64,000 nucleotides of DNA from Cylicocyclus nassatus. Taxonomy: Eukaryota; Nematoda; Chromadorea; Rhabditida; Strongylidae. The DNA is taken from the NCBI GenBank assembly GCA_958299035.1, contig CATQJL010000223.1, forward strand, positions 46,178,162 through 46,242,161, written 5' to 3'. This document shows, piece by piece, positions 20,690 through 32,019 of this stretch (positions are counted from its first letter, which is position 1; each line of letters opens with the position of its first letter). The translations under genes and the position numbers were made by a program. Below the pieces are notes generated by a model. The model had not been told where the DNA came from, did not search any database, and worked only from the letters and a program-made list of their open reading frames with translations.

Positions 20690-21960
20690 TCAAAAAGTAT
20701 AGAGAGAGTCATGGAATTTGAACCAAATTTGGCAGAGTATGGAGTGAGGCGTGTGTTAACAAGCCATTTGTTCGGGACCCACCATTTGGCTCTATTGATT
20801 TATTAGTTTTTTTGCTTAGAAAATTCTGTATGTTTGCCCAAAAGGATAGAAGGAGTTCATGGAATCCGAACCAAGTTTCGCAGACGTAATGTATGAGGTG
20901 AGGCGTGTGTTAATAAGCCGTTTGTGCGGGACCCACCGTTTGACTCTTTCGATTTTTTGTTTTGCAGTTTTTGCTTGGAAAATTTTCAAACTTCGGCCAA
21001 AAAGGATAGAAAAGATAGAAGGAGTTGCGAAATTTAAACCAATCAACCAATACTATATAATATTAGCCACTTTTTGTGTGTCCGCCCAAAAAGGCTAGGA
21101 GGATCTCCACCGTCTGACTCCATCGATTTATTGATTTTTTGCGGTCTTTGCATAGGAATTATTTCATGTTCGACCAAAAATTGAAAGGAGTTATGGAATT
21201 TAAACTAAATCTAGCAGACATAAATGGGGTGGAACGTCTGTTAATAAGCCTTTTTGTTTGGGACAGATGGGTTGTCCCTATTAGTTTGATGATTCCTTCG
21301 ATTTTTGCTCCGCAAATTTTTCGCAGCCCTAAATAATAGAACAAGTATTAACGCAGGTCAAAAATGCCTGTGTTCTAAACGACGAAGGTCAGCATAGGCT
21401 CCTTTCGTGGCAATCTGCTGCGCGTTTCTATTGTAATGAGATTCGGCATCGAAGAAAAAGTCTTATCAGCAGTTCAATCCAATTTCACCAGATAGCTAGA
21501 CAAGAGGGGTATAGCTCATTTCATTTACTCGTTTGAATGATGCGACGCGCGTGTTTATAAGTTATTTTGTTCGCAATACGCCGATCGTTTCTATCGATTT
21601 ATTGATTTTTTGCAGTTTTTTCTCAAAAATTTTGCCGGCCCAAAATGTTTCAAAAAATTGGCGTCTGAACCAAAGTTCGCGTACAGGAGCTTCGGGGCGG
21701 ACGGGTGTCACTAGCTTTTGTCAAAAATAATCTATTGTCGCTTTTGATGCATTGACTTCCTGCGTTTTTGCTTAACAGTTTTGTTATGACTGGCCTAAAA
21801 TGCTAAAATAATTATGAGATTTGAACCAAACTTCGCATAGGTATTCTTAACGGATTTTTGTTGATAAGTTATTTCCACTAATGTAGGCTAAATCGAATTA
21901 CTAATTTTTTCGTGCTTGCTTTGGGACAAAAATTCGCGCGAAGGAAAGGAAAGGTAGGCT
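20690..21960 (+). repeat. Degenerate satellite-like tandem array
   Basis: Successive units share GGATAGAAGGAGTTCATGGA, ATCCGAACCAAGTTTCGCAG, GAGGCGTGTGTTAATAAGCC and TTGATTTATTGATTTTTTGC. Starts of unit-like motifs lie near 20700, 20850, 21000, 21170, 21530, 21650 and 21790, giving a variable period of roughly 120-360 bp from internal loss. Related units occur at 47430-47740 (plus) and 49090-49470 (minus). The many small open frames are repeat by-products. Confidence 0.75.
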
Positions 21961-22332
21961 TGTTACGACTGGCCTACGTATTAATCACTTCCTCAGCGGG
22001 ATTCATCGACTAGCTAAGTTCATCGGCATAATCACAAATGTCACTTACGCACAAGGTCAATAATAACCACCATATCAATCCCATAACTGTCAAAACCCTT
22101 ACACCCCCTCCCCTCCCCCCCCCCCCCCATTATCTTTAATATGACGCATTCTCAGGTACCGTACCTCCTTTGAATGCTTCCACCTTCCAATACCGTGACG
22201 CTCTTTCAGCCCTTACAGCATGGGACACATGCAGACCTTCTATGTTATTGACTGCGCATTGTCTGTTGCTTAGAATATTAACTCATATTCAGCTGATAGG
22301 CCAAAATTGTGTCCTTAATCATCCTCGATCTA

Positions 22333-23182
22333 TTAGGTCGTTCCGTAAGTTCGTAGCGTTTTTATAAGCCAACAAAATCATCAATTTACAGTAAAAATTA
22401 ATCAAAATTATTTTCCTCGCTGTAGCGCATGACCTTTTGGCCCATTCTTGTTAGCCTCTCAATCTCAATTTTTCAAACGGCAACGCGCCGGGCCCAAGAA
22501 AGTCATCTAACCAGCGCTCAAACTACCTACTGAAATCGAGACGTGCATTCATGAAGCTTACTAGAGAGCGGAGCAAATGATAATCTGACAGAGCGAGATT
22601 TGGAGAGTACGTTAGGTGCTAAAGTGTTTAATCAAATCGTGCAGGACAGTTTTGACGACGTTAGCCGTATGAAGCCATGTCTAATCATGCAGAAGAACTT
22701 ACCGGATCTGTCTATTAGGCTTTTTTTGCGGTACGATCGGGTTTAGACGGTGCAGTTGGTTCGCTTAAGGTATCGTTGACCATCGCCTACTTGTACAGCA
22801 AATTTCAGTGCAAGACGTCCTGCCTTCCCCCGAAAATTCTTATTCGGAGACATCCTGCTTAGCCCCTGATTTTCTGTAAGAATTAAATTTTTTCGTCTCA
22901 TATTGATGTACGTGTGCCATGTTTTGCAATCGACTGAAAAATCTGCGCGAAAGCGCTTCTTTTCATTAAAAAATGCGTAAATACCGAAACTGCTCCTTTT
23001 TGCCTATGAAAATTTCCATCTTTGGAAGCTCCGAGATCCGAATGAATCAGCTTTTTACCGAAATCAGTAGACGTATTTTGAAGAGCACAATCAGCCCTTC
23101 CAAATGATATACGCATCTTGCCGCAAGTCAACCGCTCCTCAAAGGTATGAGGAGAAAAGCTACTAACTTATCGAACGACTTA
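22333..23182 (-). mobile_element. Degenerate mariner element (850 bp)
   Basis: Left TTAGGTCGTTCCGTAAGTTC and inverted right ACTTATCGAACGACTTA, flanked by TA. The minus strand around 22380-22640 still reads as the C-terminal part of a mariner transposase (see the pseudogene entry). The right part has lost recognisable coding sequence. The ends resemble those of 18215-19223, so both may belong to one family. Confidence 0.8.
22380..22640 (-). pseudogene. mariner transposase C-terminal remnant
   Basis: On the minus strand one frame reads YSPNLALSDYHLLRSL, matching the YSPDLAPSDYHLFRSL signature that carries the third catalytic Asp of mariner (DD34D) transposases. Here the signature has PNLA for PDLA. 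A following segment, FERWLDDFLG, and in another frame IERLTRMGQKVMRYSEEN, match the usual end of the protein. Stops and a frame change break it, so it is inactive. Confidence 0.8.
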
Positions 23183-23336
23183 TAGGTTAGACAGAAGTGT
23201 TTGTTCCAAACTTAGAAATTCACTAGCAAATCCTTACATTTGCACAATACAGACTGGAACGAAAGATATACGAGGCAAGAAAGCTGCCGAATCCCAGACG
23301 AACCTGCCAAGTAGCGGCAGAGAGCGGTTATTACTA

Positions 23337-23897
23337 ATAGATTGGCTAAAAAATAAGTTCATTTTCGCATACAAATCATCATAAAAAATTTTATTGTTGT
23401 TTTCAATCTATGATTCTTTGTGGGAAAAGCTTTGTGGGAAAAGCTTCGAAGCTTTCTCTATCACATATCAAATAATCAGGATTTTCTATATTCAGTTAAG
23501 ACATTTATGCCTCAACATGGTAAGCTTTCCAAAAGCTTAATTCATTGACTTCCTAAGCTTCGTTTTCATGCTGTAATGTATGTAAGTAACAGTAGTTTGG
23601 TGTTTGGATGAGGAGTTTTCCCTATTTATTGAACAACAAAAAGAACTGTCATTCGCCACTTTGAAAATGTTTCACTAAGAAAACCATTTCCTCATATTTG
23701 CGCATTATGAGAAAACTGCGGTTTCTCACTTCTTGGCGAATTCTTTTCTTTGAAGAATAAGTTTTACTCAAACAGAATATATGCTACAATACCCAGTGAA
23801 GTTCTCTTCTCAGAGATACCAAACATTGGACAAAAACTTGTTTACAGCATTTGTAAGAGCTGAAAAAGCGACCGAACTTACTTATTAGCCAACCTAA
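23337..23897. mobile_element. mariner-type MITE (561 bp)
   Basis: The left ATAGATTGGCTAAAAAATAAG and the inverted right CTTATTAGCCAACCTAA correspond to TTAGGTTGGCTAATAAG ends, with TA at both borders. Interior without transposase motifs. Confidence 0.7.
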
Positions 23898-24204
23898 TAT
23901 AATATCTAGGTATCTTATATATCTGTATATCCTGTCCCATAATCAATGTACGTTTTCTAGAATTCAACTCTGAATCAAAGCAATCTTCTCCAAAACCATT
24001 CTATTGCGCGCAATAAAGACTAGAGCTAACAGCAAATCTTTGGCTACAAAACATATTTCTCTGTAACCCATAACAGCCATTACGAGTAATATTTCCCAGC
24101 CCGAAAACTGCCAGCTTTTTTTACTGGAAAGTTTTACTTTGAAAAAGCACAATGCGCATAGTGTTTGATCGTTGATGACTCTCCTGCTCTGATGCTCCGA
24201 GAAT

Positions 24205-24788
24205 ACTGGGTACCTCTGTAAGGCTGACTTCAACTCAAATTCACAGCATGGAGCTTTCTTCATTACTGCAGGATTAAGGTAGATATTTTGAGAAGGCTTT
24301 TAGACTATTGAGAGCCATATCGTATCCGAGAAAGAAAGCCAAACAATTAGAAAACTTTTATACCAGTCTAATTAGAAATCTGACTTTGAAGATAAGGTTC
24401 GTACTTCACTTAATTGCTTTTTCCATAAGTTACCTTAGGTATAGCGTAACAACTGTTTTTCCAACGTTTCTCGGAACTTTGAACGCACCAGTGAATTGCT
24501 TCAAATCTAGAGAAGTCGTGTAGTGAATTTAGCATGCATGAAAACCCTGCTACACAATTTCTTAAATCTTTCGAACAAGATTGTAGACGGCTTGTTACAC
24601 AACGGTTCTGTACACTGAAAGTTCCTACTGTAGTCCTGCAATAAAGAGGAGCTATCACTGATCGCTTCAAACTACAAATGTGAGTTGAAGCCAGCTCTTT
24701 AGAATACTAAAAATCGGCGAGATACATCGAAGCAAGAGAGCCTACTATTACTAATGAAACAGTGTGCACATTTTTGGGACACCCTCTA
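24205..24788. repeat. CAGGGTGTCC family TIR element, copy lacking its left tip
   Basis: It contains the inner motifs GGCTGACTTCAACTCAAATT and CTTCATTACTGCAGGATTA, and the right terminus GTGTGCACATTTTTGGGACACCCTC, shared with complete copies at 32489-33168 and 49649-50323. The outer left terminus is not recognisable. Confidence 0.7.
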
Positions 24789-25178
24789 TGTATCAGGATG
24801 TCAAGAAAATATGTCGTTCTTTATTTGCTCGCTTACGCAAAGCGCAGGTATAATCCAGAAATGCACAATGGGTATTCTTCGATACAAAGCAACCCTCTAC
24901 AAGTTGGCACTCATTATTCCGCGCCAAGTATGATTCATAGGAAGTTTGAACTCAAAATAAAGTTCCAAATCCCCAAAAAATCGACGAAAATCGGATCTCC
25001 CTCCAAATAATTTCCACGAACCTCCCACTCGCATACATCTATACTTTCGATATCAGACATCCATATGCGCAGCTTCTATATTATTTCTTTTACTAGAAAC
25101 CGAGAAAGTGAAAAAAAATTTTCAGTGATATTCTTAAAGCGACGCTGAGCCGCTCTTACATAAGCGAAGCCTAATTAT

Positions 25179-25313
25179 AACTAGCTGGCTTACCCGGCTC
25201 CGCCTTATGTTCCGAATAGAAAATTCCATTTCTTAACCGATTCCGGACCAAACTTGGCACACATACACTTCGGGCCTCGGCGGGTGTCACAGACATTCAG
25301 CTTTATATATATT
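25179..25313 (+). repeat. AACTAGCTGGC repeat, short copy with internal deletion
   Basis: The head AACTAGCTGGCTTACCCGGC and the next 90 bp match the 48310 copy almost exactly. It then jumps to the CAGACATTCAGCTTTATATA tail, so the centre was deleted. 25330-25740 beside it has further short inverted motifs (CCTCCCACTC / GAGTGGGAGG) but no gene. Confidence 0.7.
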
Positions 25314-25750
25314 GTAAATTTTCGGCCTATTCCGAGCCGTAATTTTCGACAAATACCAAATTTAGCTGTTTTCTTCTCATTTCAGTGCTAAAATACATTT
25401 ATCGAAAATACCTCCCGGAATTGGCCGAAAATCTACATTTCACACATATATAGGCTTGTACAATAGAATCAATTATGTTAAAGCGGGCAATTTCTACGAA
25501 CCTCCCACTCTGTGCGAGTGGGAGGTCCGTAGAAATTGCTTGGAGGAAGATCCGATTTTTTACGATTTTTTGAGCATTTTGAATTTAGGTATTAGTTCAA
25601 CTTTCCGTAAACCAAACTTGGCGTGGAATCCCAGTGTGTAGCCGATGATCTGTCAGTAAATTGAAGCTTTCTTTTTGTTACTTGAAATTGATGTCGAAAT
25701 AGCAAAGGTACACACTTTTTTTAGGGATTCCAGGAAAGACGAAACTGCTA

Positions 25751-26942
25751 TTAGGTTGTCCGGAAATTAATGCAGGTTTTGAATTCCAACCGCAATAAGT
25801 CATGCACTTCTCATTTCTAAGTAGGTTGCAAGGTACCGTTCGATAGAGCAAAGCAAGCTCTACAAGACGGCTACCCTGGTTTAGCAACAGCTCTAATCCA
25901 CCACGAGTTTCGAGCCAAAAACTAAAAAGATTCAACTACCCAAAAAATTGAGAAAAATCGTAACTCAGTTCATAAAAACCTGCAAAGATTCTAACTCGCT
26001 CACGTAAACACTGTCCACATAAGACGTATATGTACGCCGTTGCCGTATTTTTTTCTCTGTTAGAAATGTCAGGATTAAGGGTTCGCGATCCCCTTTCCTT
26101 ATGTGTAGCGGTACAGGTTGGTACTATACATTTATTATCTACATAATTACAATAGAGGGGAAGGGGGAAGACTGACTAAGCAGCCTTACGGGGCGCGGTC
26201 GTAGACGGTCACTGGCTCCTATCTGACCTTCTCGGCCAGCTCACGGGAGAGGCGGGCGGAGCTTAGCTGTCGGGGCGCAGCTAAGCTCCGCCTGCTGCTC
26301 TCCCGACAGAAACCAAGAAAACGAAGATTTTCATGTTTCTACCAAAGTGATCCTGTGCCGTTCCCACATAAGTAGTTGTATACTGCAAACCTGTAGAAGT
26401 ACAAACGTAAATTTCCAGCTCTCTACAAGCTTTAGTTCTAGAGAAATTTGAATTTTTGCTTGAACCACATGACTAGGAAAACTGTGCTCGATATTTCTCG
26501 AGAACTAAAGCTTGTAGAGGGCTGGAAATTTACGTATGTACTTCTACAAGTTTGTAGTATACGACTACTTATGTGGGAACGGCACAGGATTACTTTGGCA
26601 GAAACATGAAAATCTTCGTTTTCTTGGTTTCTAACCGAGAAAAAAATACGGCAACTGCGCACATATACGTCTTATGTGGACAGTGTTTACGTGAGCAAGC
26701 TAGAATTTTTGTAGGATTTTTATGAACTGAGTTACGATTTTTCTCAATTTTTTGAGTAGTTATCTTTTTAGTTTTTGGCTCGAAACTCGTGGTGGATTAG
26801 AGCTGTTGCTAAATCAAAACTGCCATCTTGTAGAGCTTGCTTTGCTCTATCGAATGATGTATTGCAACCTACTTAGAAATGAGAGGTGTATGACTTATTG
26901 CGGTTGGAATTCAAAACCTGCATTAATTTCCGGACAACCTAA
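25751..26942. mobile_element. Long palindromic mariner-type element (1.19 kb)
   Basis: Ends TTAGGTTGTCCGGAAATTAA and its inverted copy, flanked by TA (25749-25750, 26943-26944). The left arm pairs with the right arm nearly throughout: AATCCACCACGAGTTTCGAG with its complement near 26790, and CCGTTCCCACATAAGTAGTT with its complement near 26570. The turn lies near 26440-26500. It has no transposase. The left arm is interrupted by a nested insertion at 26067-26309 that the right arm lacks. Confidence 0.9.
26067..26309. mobile_element. 243-bp insertion nested in the palindromic element
   Basis: Comparison of the two arms defines the insert exactly: the right arm reads through, while the left arm is split between GTTAG and AAACCAAG. 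AGAAA stands on both sides (26062-26066, 26308-26312), as expected of a target duplication. The insert starts TGTC and ends GAC, contains GGGTTCGCGATCC, and has an internal GCGGAGCTTAGCTG / CAGCTAAGCTCCGC hairpin. Family unknown. Confidence 0.75.
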
Positions 26943-27014
26943 TATTTTGGAATCCCTGATTTTTGTTCTTCTATGAATAATAAGGAAAAACTGCCGTTCA
27001 CTTATATTAGGCAC

Positions 27015-27348
27015 CAGGTGGAGGTCCGAGGGAGAGGGGGCAGAGACCCCCCCCCCCTCTCCCGAGAATGGGAGAAATCTAGTAATCTACTTACATGGAT
27101 TATAAAAACATGTAAGTGACTTGTTTATTCTGATAAATTGAAATAATTTTTTAAATTTTCAAAAAAAAAATCAAATCAGCCTTGTAAAAAAAAATTTTTC
27201 GGGGGCGTGCCCTTTTTCTAAATTTCAAGTGTTATGGGCCCGCAAAAAATTTCAGAAGCACCCCAAATATTTTTCATTCAAGAAAATTTTGTCCCCTCCC
27301 GCCCCCCCCCCCCCCAACCCCCCCACGGAAATCCTAGGACCGTCACTG
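27015..27348. mobile_element. hAT-type MITE, copy 1
   Basis: Flanked by TTAGGCAC (27007-27014) and CTAGGCAC (27349-27356), an 8-bp target duplication with one mismatch. The right end GGACCGTCACTG matches the family consensus. The interior carries TGTAAAAAAAAATTTTTCGGGGGCGTG, shared with 53211-53542, and a long C run. An 8-bp duplication and CAGTGG-like ends are diagnostic of hAT-class transposition. Non-coding. Confidence 0.8.
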
Positions 27349-27356
27349 CTAGGCAC

Positions 27357-28979
27357 TTCCAGCTGCACAGAGAGAACGTTTTGTAATTACCTTTGCCTAT
27401 GTTTTTTACAAAGCGCAAATTTTTCCTGATGACAAGCTAAGTAAGCCAAAAGTTTTCGGCTCGATCTCAAAAATTTTATATTGATAATCATATACTAGAG
27501 AAAGGCTCCGCAATTATTATGCCACTTTTTCAAACGAATGCGAGTTTCACGGACTTAAGAGTCACGAGTGGTAGTTATTAAATTCTACTCTCATGTTCTT
27601 TCCAGATTGAGGATCGCGGTACCAAATTTCTACATCTGCTGTTCCTGTGATACGCGCAAAGGATAGCCGAAATTATAGGCATGACGCATTTATGGACCAG
27701 AGAGTGTTCAAAAAGTTTCTGGGCTCTTGCACTAAACGCTATTTTTCGTGCCTTCTACTTTATTGTGTTTGCTGCGGAGAGCAATCAACGGAAAAAGCTG
27801 GAATACTCTGGAAAAACTGTGATTAATTCTTCGGCTTTCTTAAAAAGATGAGCATGTTCCAATTTTATTCTAATTTTTAAAGCTGAAAAACTAGAACAGC
27901 TTTTCTTTTCTTATTACCTGTCCTCCTGAGTCTACCCTCTCCGCGTACTATAAAAGTTCTGCAATAACTTGTGGTAACGGATTTTTTTGCGGCGCGAAAC
28001 GACCGCACGACCGCAAGCTATTGCACGAGTGTATTGATACTTCTTTATTCCATAATTTTTTTGGAAGCTTCCCCCCCCCCCTCCTTCTGCTCTGGTATGC
28101 ATCTGTAGCACTACTCTTTCGCTACCATTATGCACGTTTTGAAATATGCTTGCAAAATTGTAGAAAAAATGTTTTCGAGAAATTCTAAACTATGTCTCTT
28201 TCAAAATAGTCAGAATATCTATATGTTATCACATATCTATATGTTCTCTTGTACTTCAAGGCACGGTATTTTGAAACGAACTCACTTCTTCAAAAACAAA
28301 AGCATATACAAGATTCAAAAAAGGTATATGGCACATGAAGATCTCTCTAAAAGTTCATTTTTGCAAACAGCATTTCAAATCAACGTGAAATCAAGTGTGA
28401 AAAGCTGCTTGGTTGTGTTCACCTAGGAAAAACATTGAGGACATTTGAAAGGAACCTTGTATTTTGATAATCTGATAATCTTTACATTTGTTGAATATGA
28501 AAGAACAAATTACGTGTCAAAATATGACGGGAGTTGAGGAGAGAGATTTTCCAAACACCCTGCATAGAAGAAAAGCCGCACGCTTCATTTTTTCGCACTA
28601 TTGATTTATGTTCCCATGAAAAAGTGTTCCGTAGTGAAAGACCAAAGAAGCGCTAATTGCTGTGACTAACGGTTACTGGGCAGCTGAGAAAAATAACACA
28701 GATAAAAGTCTGGCGATTATTTGCTGAGTGATGCCTTTTCCAGCCAGCCCGCTCTTTCTTTGTGCGTTACCTTCGCGGCGGAGAGATGAAGTTTTCTCGA
28801 CGCTGTTGGAGTTTTTCTAGTTTTTTGCTTCGCACCACATGCACCTGTGTTTTTGCACGTAAAGCGAAGTTTGTTGTCCGAACGAGTGGAAGTGGTAGAA
28901 AAATCGCTAGTCGGGGGGCGGTGGCAAAAGCCCCGCGTGCCTGGCTTACCCCGCGAAATTTGGTGGCCATGACTGGCGA
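27357..28979. other. Intergenic stretch; possible decayed TIR element inside
   Basis: GAGTGTTCAAAAAGTTTCTG near 27697 and an inverted-looking TTTTCCAAACACCCTG near 28550 could be the ends of an element, with a poly-C run near 28071. Pairing is too short to be confident. No coding exon recognised. Confidence 0.35.
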
Positions 28980-29240
28980 AATCACACACAACCGGGGTCT
29001 AGTGAACAATGCGGAGGTCAGGGCTGCGTAAGGTCGGGGCGGCGAGAGTGCAGCCGCTTGCGGGAGGCGGCGGAGCAGGAGACGGGCGCAGAGTGTGCGC
29101 CGGGCGCGGAGAGCGGCTGGCGGCCGGCCGCCGAGGTTCGCTTGCACGGGCGGAGGGCGCAGCCGCGGACGCCGGCCGGACCACCAGGCGCAGGCCAGCA
29201 CGGACTGCTGCCGGCCCGAGCTGGAGAACATCTAGATCAG
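28980..29240. other. GC- and CpG-rich island
   Basis: A sharply GC-rich segment (CGGGCGCGGAGAGCGG, GGCGGCCGGCCG and similar) inside AT-rich DNA. Both strands are open over 150 codons because of composition, with Arg/Ala/Gly-rich translations and no domain. It may be a promoter-proximal region 2.8 kb before the LRR gene, or GC-rich repeat material. A CDS is not supported. Confidence 0.4.
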
Positions 29241-30831
29241 CTGACAGTGTGCTTGTGCTGATCGATACGGCTCTGTCTTTTTTCGTCGTTTTTCCTTCCA
29301 TGTTCATCATCCGTGGCTTTTTTCCCCAATCCGACCGTCGCATCCGCTGCGCACGGCTTTTGTACGCTTTTTTCGTGCGTTTTTCTACGCCATTCCTCGA
29401 GACCCGCTCCTCAAACGGCCTCGTGCCCGTTTTTTGCATGTCATCTCTGCCCAGCACGTGCCTAGAAAATATCTCGGATTGAATTTCAGTCTTATTTTAT
29501 CACTTTCCACACTTTCACTGATAAACGCTTATTCGTCATTGTTTGTACTTCTCAGAGAACTTCTTGTACACTTTTCTTGCAAAGCATAGTACATCCTGAG
29601 GTCTCGTCGGAATTTTTGCAATGCTGATGTACTTGTCCGTTCACATTTTTTCCCGGCAAATAGTTCTTTTTAACAAAAACAAAAATTGGCCAAACAATAT
29701 CCTGTTCTTTTTTTAACTTAATCCGTCTGCCTTTGTGTCTGATTCAGTCTCCTCTATCTTTTGACAATTTCATGCACATTTATCCACTTTATTCTTTTTG
29801 CCCATCATTGTTGCTATGATGAGAACATATCGAACGTCATCAAACTAGGAGCCACGAGACACTCACAGCCAAAAAACCCTTTGACAACGCTAAGTCACCC
29901 AAATCATATTGAAATTTGGGATAGGCAGAAGCGAAGGGTGGGGGAGGTTATGAGTATGGCCATCCGGTCTAGACCAGATCATCTTATCTACGTTTAGTAA
30001 TAAGCTTCGCAAGCAGCTCCTTCTGGCCCAGCACAACCTTAGAAAAATTTTCATCTTTCGGAATATTGGAGATCCCCAACCCCTGCTCGCACTCTGCCAA
30101 TTTCGAAAGCCTTCGTCGGCAGAGTTTACCCTTGGCCAGGTAAGCGCGCGATTTGCTTAGGTTCGCGTTTAGTGTCATCGTAGCGGGTCATCGCGATTGC
30201 GCAACGTTAGCGCCTGAAAAAGCGAATCTGAATCTTTCGCTGCTTGGATTGTTTTGCCGAAGATGAATTGTCTTCACATTTTCACCGCCATCATCTTCCC
30301 ATCGGCATCTGGTTCCTGCTCACTATGTCGTTTTTGGCTCGTCAGCTGAACTGAAATTCAGCTGAAGATGGGATGACCGTCGAGATTTTTGCGCAGTTGA
30401 CCATGCTGTGCTCGCTAATTGTTTGATCAGCTTCATCCCTTCGAAAATCTGTAGAACTTGTTCATCATAAAGGAATCCTCATGCTAGCGGATCTGTCGAC
30501 ATCTGCTGTCTCCCGCTTGCAGCCAAATTCGCCCACCTAAATCCCGCTTTTTTCAATTTCGTTTCCATTTTTCGAAACGCGTTTTTCTGTTGACACTACT
30601 TGTGGCGCATTTCCAGTGTGCATTTCCAAAGTGAAATGCTTATACGAGTTTTTTTATCGATAGCTTTGGGCTGTACTTGCTTTTGTCAAGAAAGGGGGTC
30701 CCAAAAATTCTACTCAAAATCTTTGTGCATTCAAGTTGTAACTAAATTTTGCCGGAATAACTTTTCACCATAATTATTTCTCTTGAAATCAAAGGAGAGA
30801 TATCCTGCTAAAACTAAGTTGAGCAGGAAAC
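29241..30831. other. Intergenic stretch without recognised feature
   Basis: No exon with both splice borders and no repeat end was identified. A 64-codon minus-strand open frame (29984-30178) is rich in Lys and Leu but matches nothing known to me. Confidence 0.4.
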
Positions 30832-31092
30832 CAGTAAGGAAATGAAGGATGAGGGGCTCAAGAATTTTTCAAGCTTACATGAGTTGAAAAATCGTGCAGA
30901 AGAATTGTTTTTGCTTGCAAATGATTGAAATAACTTGTGGAAAATTTTGAAAATTAAATTTAGCCCTGTAAAAATTTATTTACTTTATTTTTTAAATGTT
31001 TTATTATTAATTTTCATTTTCCCCATATTTTCACCAGAATCATTTGTCCCCCCCCCCCCCCCGCTTCCGAAAAAATTCTCGGACCGCCACTA
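30832..31092. mobile_element. hAT-type MITE, copy 2
   Basis: Flanked by perfect 8-bp copies of CAGGAAAC (30824-30831 and 31093-31100). The right end GGACCGCCACTA and interior AGCCCTGTAAAAATTTATTT plus a poly-C run are shared with the other two copies. The left terminus CAGTAAGGAA is diverged. Confidence 0.8.
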
Positions 31093-31100
31093 CAGGAAAC

Positions 31101-31984
31101 AGCTAAGCAGGACTGGAAGACGAATTATGTGCACTAGCAGATCGACTTTTTCGCTGTGGGATATCCTGTTTGCCATCTGCCAGGCGATAATTTGTGCGGT
31201 TTGGAAATGCCCCAATGACCGGTCATGGTTTCTCCTCGTCCTTGGAGACCTAATTTTTTTCTGAAAATATCATCCACGTCATAGATTATCAGAAATGTCG
31301 TTGATGAAGCGAAGAAGCGACGACAGACTCTTTCTAGAAGAAGATATCGTCCATACCTTAGCGGAAATTAGATCGCGATAGCCGATCAAGAACACTTTTC
31401 AAGGTCTTTTCGTGAAACTCCGCTAGCTCAGGAATTTCTTGAAATTATTCTCAATTAGTAAAGATTTTTGGTACGTAAAGTCACTTAAAATATGGCTGAC
31501 AGCTTGTTCTGAAAAACTCCCTTTTTTGATCTGTCCAAATGTTCCTCCGAATCCTTATCTCGTTGTGTATGGTTCTCTGTTCCCTTCCCGCATTGTGCTG
31601 CTCGATCATCATCCTCACAGTTTGTTCGCGTTCAGTTTTTATTTTCCGGAAAAACAAACCATGTGATAGATGTGTAAGCTCTATCACAGGGAAAATGGTC
31701 ATCTGCGCTTTCCTCTTTGACCAGGTCCGGAAATTCCATCGGACATTTTTTCCATTTGCGCTTTTCGTATGCATTTTTTACGGCTTGCTGCTCACTTTGC
31801 AAACGCGAACAAAGGGCTTTCTTCTAGATCTCATATCGAAATAGGGTCCTGTTTCCCTACATACATGCACTCTTCAAGTTTTCTCATTATATATATCCCA
31901 CATATAATATTTTACTCTGTAAAGATCTTTCCCGAACTCGTGATCCTATTTTTGCTGCTTCTTCGTGAAATTCTATTTCTTCTG
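31101..31984. other. Upstream region of the LRR gene
   Basis: No confident exon. Overlapping small open frames with hydrophobic translations (31439-31844) lack conserved motifs. A TATATATA stretch near 31890 is the only promoter-like word. Confidence 0.35.
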
Positions 31985-31992
31985 TTTTACAG
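31985..31992 (+). promoter_or_regulatory. Candidate trans-splice or 5-prime-UTR acceptor of the LRR gene
   Basis: TTTTACAG, preceded by a T-rich tract, lies 27 nt before the start codon at 32020. This fits either spliced-leader addition or joining of a non-coding first exon. An ATG at 32012 opens a two-codon upstream frame (ATG AGC TGA) whose stop overlaps the true start as TGATG. Confidence 0.55.
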
Positions 31993-32019
31993 AGGCACAA
32001 AATAGCAGCAGATGAGCTG

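Noticed and set aside
29009..29482. 157-codon open frame (and 152-154-codon frames on the other strand) in the GC-rich island
   Set aside because: Open on both strands because of composition; Arg/Ala/Gly-rich, no domain, no splice context.
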